Assembly: GCA_963677695.2 (NCBI GenBank)
Contig: CAXXUJ010000001.1
Coordinates: 682,001 to 746,000, forward strand
DNA from: SABI01 sp963677695
Lineage (GTDB): Bacteria > Spirochaetota > Spirochaetia > Sphaerochaetales > Sphaerochaetaceae
Direction of reading: 5' to 3'
Length of the DNA stretch: 64,000 nt
This document shows positions 53,703 to 62,012 of this stretch, in pieces (within the stretch, counting starts at the first letter, position 1; each line of letters opens with the position of its first letter). Made by a program: the position numbers and the translations under genes. The notes beneath the pieces were generated by a model. That model was not told the DNA's origin. It was given only the letters and a program-made list of their open reading frames with translations, and did not search any database.

Positions 53703-56700
53703 CTAGTTGTTCGAGTCGCGCTTGTTGATCAGCTCTTCGTCACGCTCTGTGAGCGGGACCTGTCTGCCCTTCGAATCGTAGACAGACATATTGAGCGCCA
53801 GGCCGCGGACTTCCTGAATCAGAACATTGAATGCTTCGGGCATACCTGCGTTTGTAGCGGGCTCTCCCTTCACGATACTTTCATAGATCTTCACTCTTCC
53901 GTTCATGTCATCACTCTTGATGGTGAGCAGTTCCTGAAGGGTGTTGGCTGCACCGTACGCTTCAAGTGCCCATACTTCCATTTCTCCGAGTCTCTGACCA
54001 CCGAACTGTGCTTTACCGCCCAGGGGCTGCTGGGTGACCAGCGAGTAAGGTCCGGTGGAACGGGCATGCATTTTGTCATCGACAAGGTGGTGGAGTTTCA
54101 GGTAGTAGATATATCCGCAGAAGACGGGGTTGACGAAGGGAACACCGGTTCGTCCGTCATACAGAGTGGTCTTGGAGGTCTTGGGGAGACCTGCTTCGAC
54201 CATCTTGTCTTCGATCTGATCCATCGATGCGGACTGGAACACGGGGGATGAGTACCATTCACCGAGTTTCTTACCTGCCCAGGCGAGCTGGGTTTCCATC
54301 AGCTGTCCGATGTTCATTCGTGAAGGAACACCGAGGGGGTTAAGACAGACATCCAGCGGAGTACCGTCAGCCATGTACGGCATATCCTCTTCAGGAAGAA
54401 CCCGGGCGACAACACCCTTGTTTCCGTGGCGTCCCGCCATCTTGTCTCCCTGTCTCAGTTTTCTCTTCACAGCGATGAGAACCTTGACGACTTCATCCAC
54501 ACCGGGTGAAAGCTCATCGCCTTCGCTTCTCTTCAGGCGCTGGATATCGATGACAGTACCCTCGGTACCGTGGGGAACCTTGAGGGAGGTGTCTCTGACT
54601 TCCTTCGCCTTCTCACCGAAGATGGAGTTGAGGAGCTTGAACTCGGGAGTCGTATCGCTCTCGCTCTTGGGAGTGACCTTACCGACCAGGATATTTCCGG
54701 GGCGGACGACTGTACCGACTCTCACGATACCGTCTTCATCGAGCTGTTCGAGATTCTTCTCGCTCGTGTTGGGGATATCGCGTGTGAGCTTTTCCGGTCC
54801 GAGCTTCGTCTCTCTGATATCAGTGACGAATTCCTTGATATGGATCGAGGTATAGATATCTTCCTTGACAACTCTTTCACTGATAAGGACAGCATCCTCA
54901 TAGTTGTATCCGTCCCAGGGAACGAATCCACAGAGGATGTTTCTTCCCAGTGCCAGTTCACCCTTCTCGGTGGCAGGACCGTCTGCGAGGACTGTGCCTG
55001 CAGGGACAACCTGTCCATTCTCGACAATCGGCTTCTGGTTGAAACAGGTATCCTGGTTGGTTCTTTCGAACTTCTGGACAGTGTAGACATCGACTTCACC
55101 TTCGATAGAAGGATTGTCGGGAGTGATTTCGACTCTCGTCGCAGAGACATAGGAGACAACTCCTGCTCTCTTTGATTTAATCAGTACTCCAGAGTCATAT
55201 GCTGTCTTTCCTTCCATACCGGTACCCACGACAGGGGTTTCGGGGAAGAGGAGAGGAACAGCCTGGCGCTGCATGTTCGATCCCATGAGAGCACGGTTTG
55301 CATCGTCGTGCTCGAGGAACGGGATAAGAGATGCCGCGACTGAGATAACCTGCATCGGGGAGACGTCCATGTACTTGACGTCCTTGACCGAACGGGTCGT
55401 GTAGTCTCCGCTTCTTCGTACCGGGACATCAGCTTCAACGAAGGACCCGTCGTCCTTGAGGGGTGCATTACCCTGAGCGATGAAGTACTTCTCTTCGTCG
55501 TTTGCATCGAGGTAGCGGTAGTTCTTGCTTACCACTCCATCGACAACCTTCCGGTAGGGAGACTCGAGGAAACCGTGCTTGTTCACTCTCGTGTAGTTTG
55601 CAAGCGACACGATAAGACCGATGTTCGGTCCTTCAGGAGTCTCGATAGGACACATTCTTCCGTAGTGAGTGTAGTGAACGTCACGAACTTCGAACGATGC
55701 ACGGTCACGTGAAAGACCGCCCGGTCCGAGCGCGTTGAGTCTTCTCTTGTGAGTCAGCTCTGCAAGGGGGTTGACCTGGTCCATGAACTGTGACAGCTGT
55801 GATGAACCGAAGAACTCCTTGATCGCGGAAACGATCGGCTTGTTGCTGATCAGGTCGTGAGGTCTGACCTGGTTGGTTTCGAGGTTCATTCTCTCACGTG
55901 CGATTCTTTCCATGCGTGCGAATGCAGCGCTGAGCTGGTTCTGGAGCAGCTCACCGACACTTCTCACACGACGGTTACCGAGGTGGTCGATATCATCGAC
56001 ATTCTCTTCACCGATATAGACCTTGAGAAGGAATCCCATGGTGTTGACGATATCCTGGGGAGTAAGGACGGTAAGATCCGTGCTCGCCTCTTCATCGTCA
56101 AGTTCTTCATCTGTACCGAACTTCTTGTTGAACTTGTAACGACCGACGTTACCGAGGTCGTAACGGCGGGAAGAGAAGAACATATCGGGAAGGTCCTTTT
56201 CCGCCCTCTCGATAGCGATCATCTCACCCGGCTGAAGAACAGCATAGATGGGAGAGAGAACGTCTTCCTTGGTAGGTTCGTCGTTCCCTTCCTGAGTATA
56301 CTTTGCATCTTCTACATCAAGACAGTTGATGATGGCACGGGAGTGGAGTGAATCGGGATGGTCTTCATCGATCACCTCGATACTCTTGATGCCGTCCATC
56401 ACGAGTGCTTCGATATAGGCGGGAGAAAGCTCGTCCCCGGCTCTCAGGAGCTTGGGAGCGTTCTTTCCACCCTTGGTTGAGTAGATGTCTTTGTAACTGA
56501 TAGATCCGACAAGGTCGTTGTTCTCACTTGCATTCTCGCTCAGCTCGACGCTGCGGGAGAGGTAGAAAGAAGAGACGATCTTCTCACGGGTATCGACACC
56601 GATGGCACGGAGGAAGAGAGTTCCGAGGATCTTCTTCTTCCTGTCCACCTTGGCATAGATAAGGTTTCTTCTCTTGTCATCGATCTCGAACTCGAGCCAT

Positions 56701-57224
56701 GAGCCGCGGTACGGGATGATACGGGAAGAGTAGACACCCTTGTCATTGCTGAAGATGACACCAGGAGAACGGTGAATCTGTGAGACGACGACACGTTCGG
56801 CACCATTTATGATAAACGTACCTCTGTCAGTCATCAGGGGAATGTCACCGAAATAGATTTCCTTCTCTCTCAGCTCCCCTGTTGCGGAGAAATAGAGAGA
56901 GATGGTCGCCTTGATCTGGGCAGAATAGGTACGTCCCTTCCGTTTACACTCAAGTTCCGAGAATTTGATGTTGTCGAGATCGACGGTGTAAGAGCCGAAG
57001 TTGAGAGTCATCTCTCCATTCGGGCTCTCGATCGGGAACGTCGATCGGAATACCTGTTCTAGGCCGCTGGTGGTATCCAATTCCTGGCCACTGTAGACAC
57101 GGCCGAGCTGAAGGAACCGCTCATAGGATTCAAGCTGAATCCCAACGAGGTTCGGTAACTCACAGACAGTATCATAGTGGGCTCCAACATATGTTCTATT
57201 GATTGAATTGCCTTTGGCAACCAT
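53703..57224 (-). CDS. rpoB: RNA polymerase beta subunit (Asn at the rifampicin-resistance position)
   Basis: 1173 residues from ATG 57224, preceded by GGAGG; the frame is open 12 codons further upstream, but that part has no homology. The rifampicin-binding region reads GSSQLSQFMDQVNPLAEL followed by THKRRLNALGPGGLSRDRA, with Asn497 where E. coli has Ser531. Asn at this site is a known natural cause of rifampicin resistance in spirochaetes. The C-terminus includes QPLGGKAQFGGQRLGEMEVW, typical of beta. The first gene after the hairpins at 57261-57352. Confidence 0.97.
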   Translation of the reverse strand: MVAKGNSINRTYVGAHYDTVCELPNLVGIQLESYERFLQLGRVYSGQELDTTSGLEQVFRSTFPIESPNGEMTLNFGSYTVDLDNIKFSELECKRKGRTYSAQIKATISLYFSATGELREKEIYFGDIPLMTDRGTFIINGAERVVVSQIHRSPGVIFSNDKGVYSSRIIPYRGSWLEFEIDDKRRNLIYAKVDRKKKILGTLFLRAIGVDTREKIVSSFYLSRSVELSENASENNDLVGSISYKDIYSTKGGKNAPKLLRAGDELSPAYIEALVMDGIKSIEVIDEDHPDSLHSRAIINCLDVEDAKYTQEGNDEPTKEDVLSPIYAVLQPGEMIAIERAEKDLPDMFFSSRRYDLGNVGRYKFNKKFGTDEELDDEEASTDLTVLTPQDIVNTMGFLLKVYIGEENVDDIDHLGNRRVRSVGELLQNQLSAAFARMERIARERMNLETNQVRPHDLISNKPIVSAIKEFFGSSQLSQFMDQVNPLAELTHKRRLNALGPGGLSRDRASFEVRDVHYTHYGRMCPIETPEGPNIGLIVSLANYTRVNKHGFLESPYRKVVDGVVSKNYRYLDANDEEKYFIAQGNAPLKDDGSFVEADVPVRRSGDYTTRSVKDVKYMDVSPMQVISVAASLIPFLEHDDANRALMGSNMQRQAVPLLFPETPVVGTGMEGKTAYDSGVLIKSKRAGVVSYVSATRVEITPDNPSIEGEVDVYTVQKFERTNQDTCFNQKPIVENGQVVPAGTVLADGPATEKGELALGRNILCGFVPWDGYNYEDAVLISERVVKEDIYTSIHIKEFVTDIRETKLGPEKLTRDIPNTSEKNLEQLDEDGIVRVGTVVRPGNILVGKVTPKSESDTTPEFKLLNSIFGEKAKEVRDTSLKVPHGTEGTVIDIQRLKRSEGDELSPGVDEVVKVLIAVKRKLRQGDKMAGRHGNKGVVARVLPEEDMPYMADGTPLDVCLNPLGVPSRMNIGQLMETQLAWAGKKLGEWYSSPVFQSASMDQIEDKMVEAGLPKTSKTTLYDGRTGVPFVNPVFCGYIYYLKLHHLVDDKMHARSTGPYSLVTQQPLGGKAQFGGQRLGEMEVWALEAYGAANTLQELLTIKSDDMNGRVKIYESIVKGEPATNAGMPEAFNVLIQEVRGLALNMSVYDSKGRQVPLTERDEELINKRDSNN

Positions 57225-57260
57225 TGTTACCCTCCAAAGGTCGGATCTTGAAGAATTCAC

Positions 57261-57352
57261 CGGTCATTTGACCGAAAAACACTTCACCGATAGATTGACA
57301 CGAGTGGCCACCGGAACATTTTCCGGTGGCTCCTCTACGGGCCCTAGGCCCG
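57261..57352 (-). promoter_or_regulatory. hairpin cluster between rplL and rpoB
   Basis: Three stem-loops lie in the 153-nt gap: CGGGCC/GGCCCG at 57338-57352 with a 3-base loop, GCCACCGGAA/TTCCGGTGGC at 57307-57330 with a 4-base loop, and CGGTCA/TGACCG at 57261-57274. The middle one is a perfect 10-bp stem but has no T run directly after it, so it looks like a partial attenuator or an RNase III site, as known at this position in E. coli, where it lowers rpoBC expression relative to L7/L12. Confidence 0.65.
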
Positions 57353-57377
57353 ACTACTATACATGAAAAAAAGCGAA

Positions 57378-57761
57378 TTATTTAACTTCAATAGTAGCGC
57401 CTGCAGCTTCGAGCTTCTCCTTCATGGCAGCAGCGTCTTCCTTAGAGACTGCTTCCTTGATGGTTCCGCCGTCAGATACGAGGTCCTTAGCTTCCTTGAG
57501 GCCGAGGCCTGTGATAGCACGTACTTCCTTGATAACGGGAATCGGCTTTGCACCGTCAGCGAGACCGGTAAGAACGACATCGAATTCTGTCTGCTCTTCA
57601 ACTTCTTCTGCTGCTGCACCTGCGACTGCGCCAGCTGCTGCAACGGGTGCTGCTGCTGTGACACCGAACTTTTCTTCCATTGCTGAGATGAGATCAGAGA
57701 TCTCCATCACTGTCATGCCGGCAATTGCTTCCAGCATATCTTCTTTTGAAATTGTAGCCAT
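57378..57761 (-). CDS. rplL: Ribosomal protein L7/L12
   Basis: 127 residues. N-terminal dimer domain, an Ala-rich hinge (AAPVAAAGAVAGAAAEEVEE) and a C-terminal domain TEFDVVLTGLADGAKPIPVI that recruits translation factors. Present in several copies per ribosome, which fits the hairpins that follow. 67 nt after rplJ. Confidence 0.97.
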   Translation of the reverse strand: MATISKEDMLEAIAGMTVMEISDLISAMEEKFGVTAAAPVAAAGAVAGAAAEEVEEQTEFDVVLTGLADGAKPIPVIKEVRAITGLGLKEAKDLVSDGGTIKEAVSKEDAAAMKEKLEAAGATIEVK

Positions 57762-57828
57762 ATTATCTTCTCCTTATATGCGCTTTACGGTAATAGCAGG
57801 TCTACGTTTGTACGAAGACTAATACCGT

Positions 57829-58338
57829 TTATTCTGCTTCTGTCTTTGCATCGACCATGGCCTGCAGTGTACGTGCGAGCTTGTTCATCGGTGCGTTCAT
57901 GGTTCCCATCAGGCTTGCGATAAGTTCGAGTCTGGTCGGGAGCTTGCTGTATGCGATAAATTCGTCTGTATCGTAGAGCTGTCCGGCGAGGATGGCGCCC
58001 TTCACTGAGATGGGAGCTTCCTTGGCGAAAGCGACGATAGCCTTGGAAACGGCGTTCGATGCATCCTCACCCTTGGTGAGAGCAACGGCTGTCGGCCCGA
58101 CGAGCTTATCTTCATATCCTTCCTGGTTCAGTTCTCCAAGAGCGATTTTTGCGAACCTGTTCTTGACAACACGGTAAGCTGCTTCGTTCTTTCTGAGCTC
58201 TGAGCGGAGGTTGGTGATCTGTTCAACAGTCATTCCACGGTAGTCGGTGAAAATGTATCCATCGTAACCGGAGAACTCGGAAGTCATCTCCTTGACTGCA
58301 TCAACTTTGTACTGTGCTTTTCTTGTCTCGTATGCCAT
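57829..58338 (-). CDS. rplJ: Ribosomal protein L10
   Basis: 169 residues, starting MAYETRKAQYKVDAVKEMTS, with FTDYRGMTVEQITNLRSELR and a C-terminal helix that anchors L7/L12 dimers. Only 10 nt separate it from rplA, so there is no room for an L10 leader of the usual kind between them. Confidence 0.96.
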   Translation of the reverse strand: MAYETRKAQYKVDAVKEMTSEFSGYDGYIFTDYRGMTVEQITNLRSELRKNEAAYRVVKNRFAKIALGELNQEGYEDKLVGPTAVALTKGEDASNAVSKAIVAFAKEAPISVKGAILAGQLYDTDEFIAYSKLPTRLELIASLMGTMNAPMNKLARTLQAMVDAKTEAE

Positions 58339-58348
58339 ATCTTACCTC

Positions 58349-59026
58349 CTAGTTCTCTTTGGTAGAGACCATGACACCAGGGCCCATGGTAGAGCTGAGC
58401 GAGATGCTCTTCAGGAATTCACCCTTGGCATCGGCAGGCTTTCTCTTAAGAACTTCTGAGAGGACAATGTGTGCGTTCTCTGCAATCTTGTCAGCATCCA
58501 TGGATACCTTACCGACTGCGAGGTGAACAACACCTGTCTTGTCACTTCTGAATTCAACACGACCCTTCTGAAGCTCTGCAAGAGCACCCTTGATGTCGAA
58601 TGTAACGGTCTGAGTCTTCGGGTTAGGCATGAGGCCTCTTCTACCGAGGATAGGACCGAGACGACCTACGTCCTTCATCATATCGGGAGTTGCCACTGCA
58701 ACATCGAATTCCATCCAGCCGCCTCTGATCTTCTCGACAAGGTCAACATCACCGACGTAAGCAGCACCTGCTTCCTTTGCTTCCTCTGCTTTTTCGCCCT
58801 TGGCGAAGACAAGAACCTTCTTCTCTGCTGAGAACTGGTTAGGAAGAACAACGGTGTCACGAACTGACTGACTCTTCTTGAGTGAGAGATTCATTGACAT
58901 CTCGACGGTCTCGTCGAATTTTGCGAAAGCAACCTTCTTGACGAGTTCTGCAGCATCCACGAATGTGAGAAGCTGGGTCTTATCGACCTGAGCAGCTGCT
59001 GCTGCGTATTTCTTGCCTCTTTTCAT
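58349..59026 (-). CDS. rplA: Ribosomal protein L1
   Basis: 225 residues with LGRRGLMPNPKTQTVTFDIK and the two-domain fold of the L1 stalk. L1 represses its own operon in several bacteria by binding a leader that imitates 23S rRNA; such a site is visible upstream of rplK. Start overlaps the rplK stop by one base. Confidence 0.97.
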   Translation of the reverse strand: MKRGKKYAAAAAQVDKTQLLTFVDAAELVKKVAFAKFDETVEMSMNLSLKKSQSVRDTVVLPNQFSAEKKVLVFAKGEKAEEAKEAGAAYVGDVDLVEKIRGGWMEFDVAVATPDMMKDVGRLGPILGRRGLMPNPKTQTVTFDIKGALAELQKGRVEFRSDKTGVVHLAVGKVSMDADKIAENAHIVLSEVLKRKPADAKGEFLKSISLSSTMGPGVMVSTKEN

Positions 59027-59463
59027 TACTTGGCCTCCACTACTTCAACACCCATGGAACGAGCAGTACCTGCAATGATCTTCTTTGCAGCGTCGATGTC
59101 GTTTGCATTGAGGTCTTCGAACTTGGTCTGAGCAATCTCAGTGATCTGAGCGTCAGTGATCTTAGCGACCTTCTGAGTGTGAGGAACTCCGGATCCGCTT
59201 GTGATACCACATGCCTTCTTGATGAGGACAGCAGCAGGAGGAGTCTTGAGGATGAATGTAAAAGACCTGTCAGCATAGACAGTAATTACAACGGGGATAG
59301 TAAGACCAGGTTCAAAGCCTTTTGACTTATCATTGAACTGCTGGACAAACTGGGGTGCGCTTACACCGTGAGGACCGAGAGCCGGACCGATCGGGGGCGC
59401 AGGGGTGGCCTTCTGGGCCGGACACTGCAGCTTGATCTGTGCAGTAACCTTTTTCTTTGCCAT
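59026..59463 (-). CDS. rplK: Ribosomal protein L11
   Basis: 145 residues; signature PAQKATPAPPIGPALGPHGV and the C-terminal RNA-binding domain with KIIAGTARSMGVEVVEAK. L11 forms the GTPase-associated centre with 23S rRNA. It is the first gene of rplK-rplA, after a 155-nt gap that holds the L1-like site. Confidence 0.97.
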   Translation of the reverse strand: MAKKKVTAQIKLQCPAQKATPAPPIGPALGPHGVSAPQFVQQFNDKSKGFEPGLTIPVVITVYADRSFTFILKTPPAAVLIKKACGITSGSGVPHTQKVAKITDAQITEIAQTKFEDLNANDIDAAKKIIAGTARSMGVEVVEAK

Positions 59464-59506
59464 AGTTTTTCTCCTTACGTGCGCTCCGTTAAAAAACGTG
59501 CCACGT

Positions 59507-59541
59507 TGGTATTAACGCCTGTCAACGACAGGCTCCCACCT
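59507..59541 (-). promoter_or_regulatory. rplK leader resembling the L1-binding site of 23S rRNA
   Basis: The minus-strand RNA has AGGUGGGAGCC, a stem GCCUGUC-GUU-GACAGGC (59517-59533), then GUUAAUACCA. The 23S L1 stalk has GGUGGGAGCC, a stem, GGCG and GAAAUACCACC in the same order. The match in both the sequence of the internal loop and its order suggests the leader is a decoy for L1, which would let free L1 stop translation of rplK-rplA. Confidence 0.65.
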
Positions 59542-59604
59542 GATTTCATCAAGAGAATGAATCTCTATAAGAAATAGGAAGATGTTATATGTAAAAAGGG
59601 TTCT

Positions 59605-59618
59605 AACGCGTCAGCGTT
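59605..59618 (-). promoter_or_regulatory. small hairpin after nusG
   Basis: AACGC/GCGTT with a 4-base loop directly after the nusG stop, followed 7 bases later by five T. Too weak for a full terminator; could attenuate transcription into rplK. Confidence 0.4.
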
Positions 59619-60176
59619 TTACACCTTTTCAACTTGTAAAAAATCAACTTCGACCGGCGTACTTCTTCCGAAGATACCGACCAGAACACGGAGTTTCGCC
59701 TTCTCGAGGTTCACCTCTTCAACAACTCCGGTGAAGGTTTCAAACGGTCCTTCAATAACCTTGACATGCTCGCCGACACTGAATGTCTGCTTCGGTCTGA
59801 GCACCTTCTCACTCTGAATCTCACCGGTCTTCTGAAGAATACCCTTGAGCTCATCAGATGAGAGGGGAACAGGCTTCTTGCCCGGCTGAATACCGACAAA
59901 CCCGGTCACACCCTGAATTCTCCTGATCTGAGAGCAGAAGCCCTCCCACATGTGCTGGGGGAGATCCATCTGAACAAGGATATAGGAAGGAAGGATCTTT
60001 CTCTTGATCGTCTTCTTCACTCCATCCTTCACCTCGACCACTTCTTCGGTGGGGACTTTAACATCAAGAACGACCTCAGCGAAGTTGAGGTCTGTTTCCA
60101 TGATCTTGCGGATTGTTTTCTCTATTTTCATCTCATACCCTGAATAGGTATGGACGACGTACCAGCCTTTTGCCAT
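59619..60176 (-). CDS. nusG: Transcription elongation/antitermination factor NusG
   Basis: 185 residues. The NGN domain begins GWYVVHTYSGYEMKIEKTIR and the C-terminal KOW domain has FSVGEHVKVIEGPFETFTGV. NusG binds RNA polymerase and links it to ribosomes or Rho. It follows secE by 8 nt. Confidence 0.97.
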   Translation of the reverse strand: MAKGWYVVHTYSGYEMKIEKTIRKIMETDLNFAEVVLDVKVPTEEVVEVKDGVKKTIKRKILPSYILVQMDLPQHMWEGFCSQIRRIQGVTGFVGIQPGKKPVPLSSDELKGILQKTGEIQSEKVLRPKQTFSVGEHVKVIEGPFETFTGVVEEVNLEKAKLRVLVGIFGRSTPVEVDFLQVEKV

Positions 60177-60184
60177 GAGGACTC

Positions 60185-60364
60185 CTAGAACAGCAGATCG
60201 ACACCCTGGACAAGAAGGAAGTCAATCAGGCCAAGGATTGCTGCGAACACAGCAGTTGAAACGAGCACAACCTTGGTGGAAGCAAGGACTTCATCCTTAC
60301 CCGGCCACACTACCTTTTTGAGTTCAAGCCGTACTTCCTTAAAATACTGTATAATCTTTTTCAT
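60185..60364 (-). CDS. secE: Protein translocase subunit SecE
   Basis: 59 residues from ATG 60364, with AAGGA eight bases upstream (ATG 60370 is only two bases from that site). The conserved amphipathic part YFKEVRLELKKVVWPGKDEV is followed by one membrane helix. SecE clamps SecY in the translocon. Between tRNA-Trp and nusG as in many bacteria. Confidence 0.95.
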   Translation of the reverse strand: MKKIIQYFKEVRLELKKVVWPGKDEVLASTKVVLVSTAVFAAILGLIDFLLVQGVDLLF

Positions 60365-60393
60365 CTGCATTTTCCTTATCTACAAGAGGTCAA

Positions 60394-60467
60394 CAGGTCA
60401 GGAAGGACTCGAACCTTCAACATTCGGTTTTGGAGACCGACGCTCTAGCCATTGGAGCTACTGACCT
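60394..60467 (-). tRNA. tRNA-Trp (CCA anticodon)
   Basis: Cloverleaf with acceptor stem AGGTCAG/CTGACCT, anticodon loop CTCCAAA giving anticodon CCA, and T-arm GAAGGTTCGAGTCCTTC. Discriminator base G as expected for tRNA-Trp. The 3' CCA is not encoded. Located between rpmG and secE in the operon. Confidence 0.95.
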
Positions 60468-60492
60468 GTTTACCTCTCGTATAGAGGGAGAC

Positions 60493-60669
60493 TTATTTTA
60501 CTTTTGTCTCGCGGTGAAGCGTGTGCTTTCTTTCGAACGGACAGTACTTGTTGAGTTCAAGTTTTCCCGGAGTGTTTCTTCGGTTCTTTTCTGTCGTATA
60601 GTTTTTCTGCTTGCACTCTGTGCACTGAAGAGCGATCTTTTCGACCGGTCCCTTTTTCTTGCTAGCCAT
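60493..60669 (-). CDS. rpmG: Ribosomal protein L33
   Basis: 58 residues from ATG 60669, with AGGAG seven bases upstream. It ends NKYCPFERKHTLHRETKVK. The first zinc pair CTEC is kept, but the second CxxC of the zinc-binding form is reduced to a single Cys (CPFE), so zinc binding may be incomplete. An upstream extension of the frame runs into tRNA-Thr and is not used. Between tRNA-Thr and tRNA-Trp. Confidence 0.94.
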   Translation of the reverse strand: MASKKKGPVEKIALQCTECKQKNYTTEKNRRNTPGKLELNKYCPFERKHTLHRETKVK

Positions 60670-60719
60670 AGTAAAACTCCTGCATATATATTGTACAATT
60701 ATGCTTAATAAATAAAAAG

Positions 60720-60792
60720 AGCCCTCGACCGGATTTGAACCGGTGACCCCCACCTTACCATGGTGGTGCTCTGCCAGCTGAGCTACAAGGGC
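60720..60792 (-). tRNA. tRNA-Thr (GGT anticodon)
   Basis: Acceptor stem GCCCTTG/CGAGGGC, D-arm with AGCTCAGCTGGCAGAGC, anticodon stem CCACC/GGTGG around ATGGTAA giving anticodon GGT, T-arm CCGGTTCAAATCCGG. The 3' CCA is not encoded. It is the first gene of the tRNA-Thr, rpmG, tRNA-Trp, secE, nusG operon. Confidence 0.95.
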
Positions 60793-60845
60793 ACTGTAAA
60801 AATTCAAGCTCAGAAGATGGAACTCCCGAAACTCAAGCAGAACAC

Positions 60846-60874
60846 AAGTTATCAAATCAGGGAAGGTGTGTCAA
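60846..60874 (-). promoter_or_regulatory. promoter of the tRNA-Thr/rpmG/secE/nusG/rpoBC operon
   Basis: Minus strand: TTGACA (60874-60869), 17 bases, TAACTT (60851-60846) with the TG extension in front of the -10. Transcription would begin about 45 nt before tRNA-Thr. Confidence 0.65.
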
Positions 60875-61022
60875 TCACTTCCAACCAGTTTTCCACGAAA
60901 GTAATTCAGTGAGAATAATTAATGGGCTCACGTGAAGATAATACCACATCTTCTCTGTCACACAAGAAAGAAATGAATTCACTCAGAAGAGAGGGAAGAA
61001 CTCCTCTTCATAATACCCCATT

Positions 61023-61676
61023 TTACGATAGTCCATCCCACTCCTGATAAAACTCATCAAGGAACTCTTCCATGAAACGGTGCCTCTTCGCGGCAAGGGC
61101 TTTTCCGGTGTCTGTGTTCATTCGATCTTTAAGAAGGAGGAGTTTCTCATAAAAATGATTGATGGTGGGAGCTGTACTGTTTCTGTACTCTTCCTTGCTC
61201 ATATGAAGATTGGGAGGAATAGATGGATTATAGAGTTCTCTTCCCTTATGCCCTCCGTAGTTGAAGGTACGTGCGATACCGATAGCTCCTATGGCATCCA
61301 GTCTGTCAGCATCCTGTATCACATCAAGTTCAGGTGAATGGAATATCTGCTCCTCGTTCCCTCCCTTGAAGGAGATGTGGGTTATGATATTCACAATATG
61401 TTCGACTACACGTTCATCTACTGACAGGGATCTGAGAAAAGCCGAAGCCTTTGCAGGTCCAACCGCCTCATCACCTCCATGAAACTTCGCATCCGCGATA
61501 TCATGGAGGAGTGCTCCCAAAGAGACAACGAAGGGGTCTACATGTTCTGTCTGGGCTATATGCTTCGCAGTTCGCCATACACGCTGGGTGTGAAACCAGT
61601 CATGGCCGCCTTCGGCGTCCTGGAGGGTTTCTTTCACAAACTGAACGGTCCTTTCTATGATTGTTTCTTTGTCCAT
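61023..61676 (-). CDS. HD-domain phosphohydrolase (YedJ-like)
   Basis: 217 residues. HD metal ligands: His29 in HDWFHTQRV, His58-Asp59 in LLHDIADAKF, and a later Asp in VIQDADRLDAIGAIGIARTF, the order of the small HD hydrolases of the YedJ group, which act on nucleotides or phosphorylated substrates. Exact substrate unknown. No ribosome binding site precedes the ATG; the extended -10 is only seven bases away, so the mRNA may be leaderless. Divergent from glycogen phosphorylase. Confidence 0.88.
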   Translation of the reverse strand: MDKETIIERTVQFVKETLQDAEGGHDWFHTQRVWRTAKHIAQTEHVDPFVVSLGALLHDIADAKFHGGDEAVGPAKASAFLRSLSVDERVVEHIVNIITHISFKGGNEEQIFHSPELDVIQDADRLDAIGAIGIARTFNYGGHKGRELYNPSIPPNLHMSKEEYRNSTAPTINHFYEKLLLLKDRMNTDTGKALAAKRHRFMEEFLDEFYQEWDGLS

Positions 61677-61683
61677 AGTGAGG

Positions 61684-61692
61684 AGAATAGCA
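61684..61692 (-). promoter_or_regulatory. extended -10 promoter of the HD-domain gene
   Basis: TGCTATTCT on the minus strand, 7 bases before the ATG at 61676. No good -35 is present. Confidence 0.45.
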
Positions 61693-62012
61693 GAAGTGGG
61701 GGGAGGAAGGAAGAGTGATTGAGTGTCTGCCTATACTCTTCTCTATCCAGGCTGGAAAAAGCAGAAGATTTACCGAATGGATGAGTGGCAGGAATGAAGA
61801 AATCTTACATATATGGAAGAAATCACTCTCCTACACCTATGAAACGCCGTGTAAACTCTCTCCCCCGCATGTCATTTTGTCACAAATGGATGTGATTTAA
61901 GTATGAGAATCATTCCTTGTATTGATTCTATTTTCAATATCAGGTTAGGATACTGCAACGTTAACTTATGATAGTCGTGGTATATACACGACTATTTAGG
62001 GAGAGCACAACC
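61693..62012. other. intergenic region before glycogen phosphorylase
   Basis: About 320 bp with no supported gene (a 61-codon frame lacks a ribosome binding site). It contains a weak promoter, TTGATT-18-TAGGAT at 61922-61951, and the dyad at 61971-61995. Confidence 0.55.
61971..61995. repeat. 9-bp inverted repeat before glycogen phosphorylase, candidate operator
   Basis: ATAGTCGTG (61971-61979) and CACGACTAT (61987-61995) are exact reverse complements around GTATATA. It sits between the promoter and the ribosome binding site, a usual place for a repressor site or an RNA hairpin in the leader. Confidence 0.55.

Noticed and set aside
60670..60855. 62-codon upstream extension of rpmG
   Set aside because: It runs through tRNA-Thr, and the ribosome binding site and L33 start lie at 60669.
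61715..61900. 61-codon plus-strand frame before glycogen phosphorylase
   Set aside because: No ribosome binding site and no similarity that I recognise.
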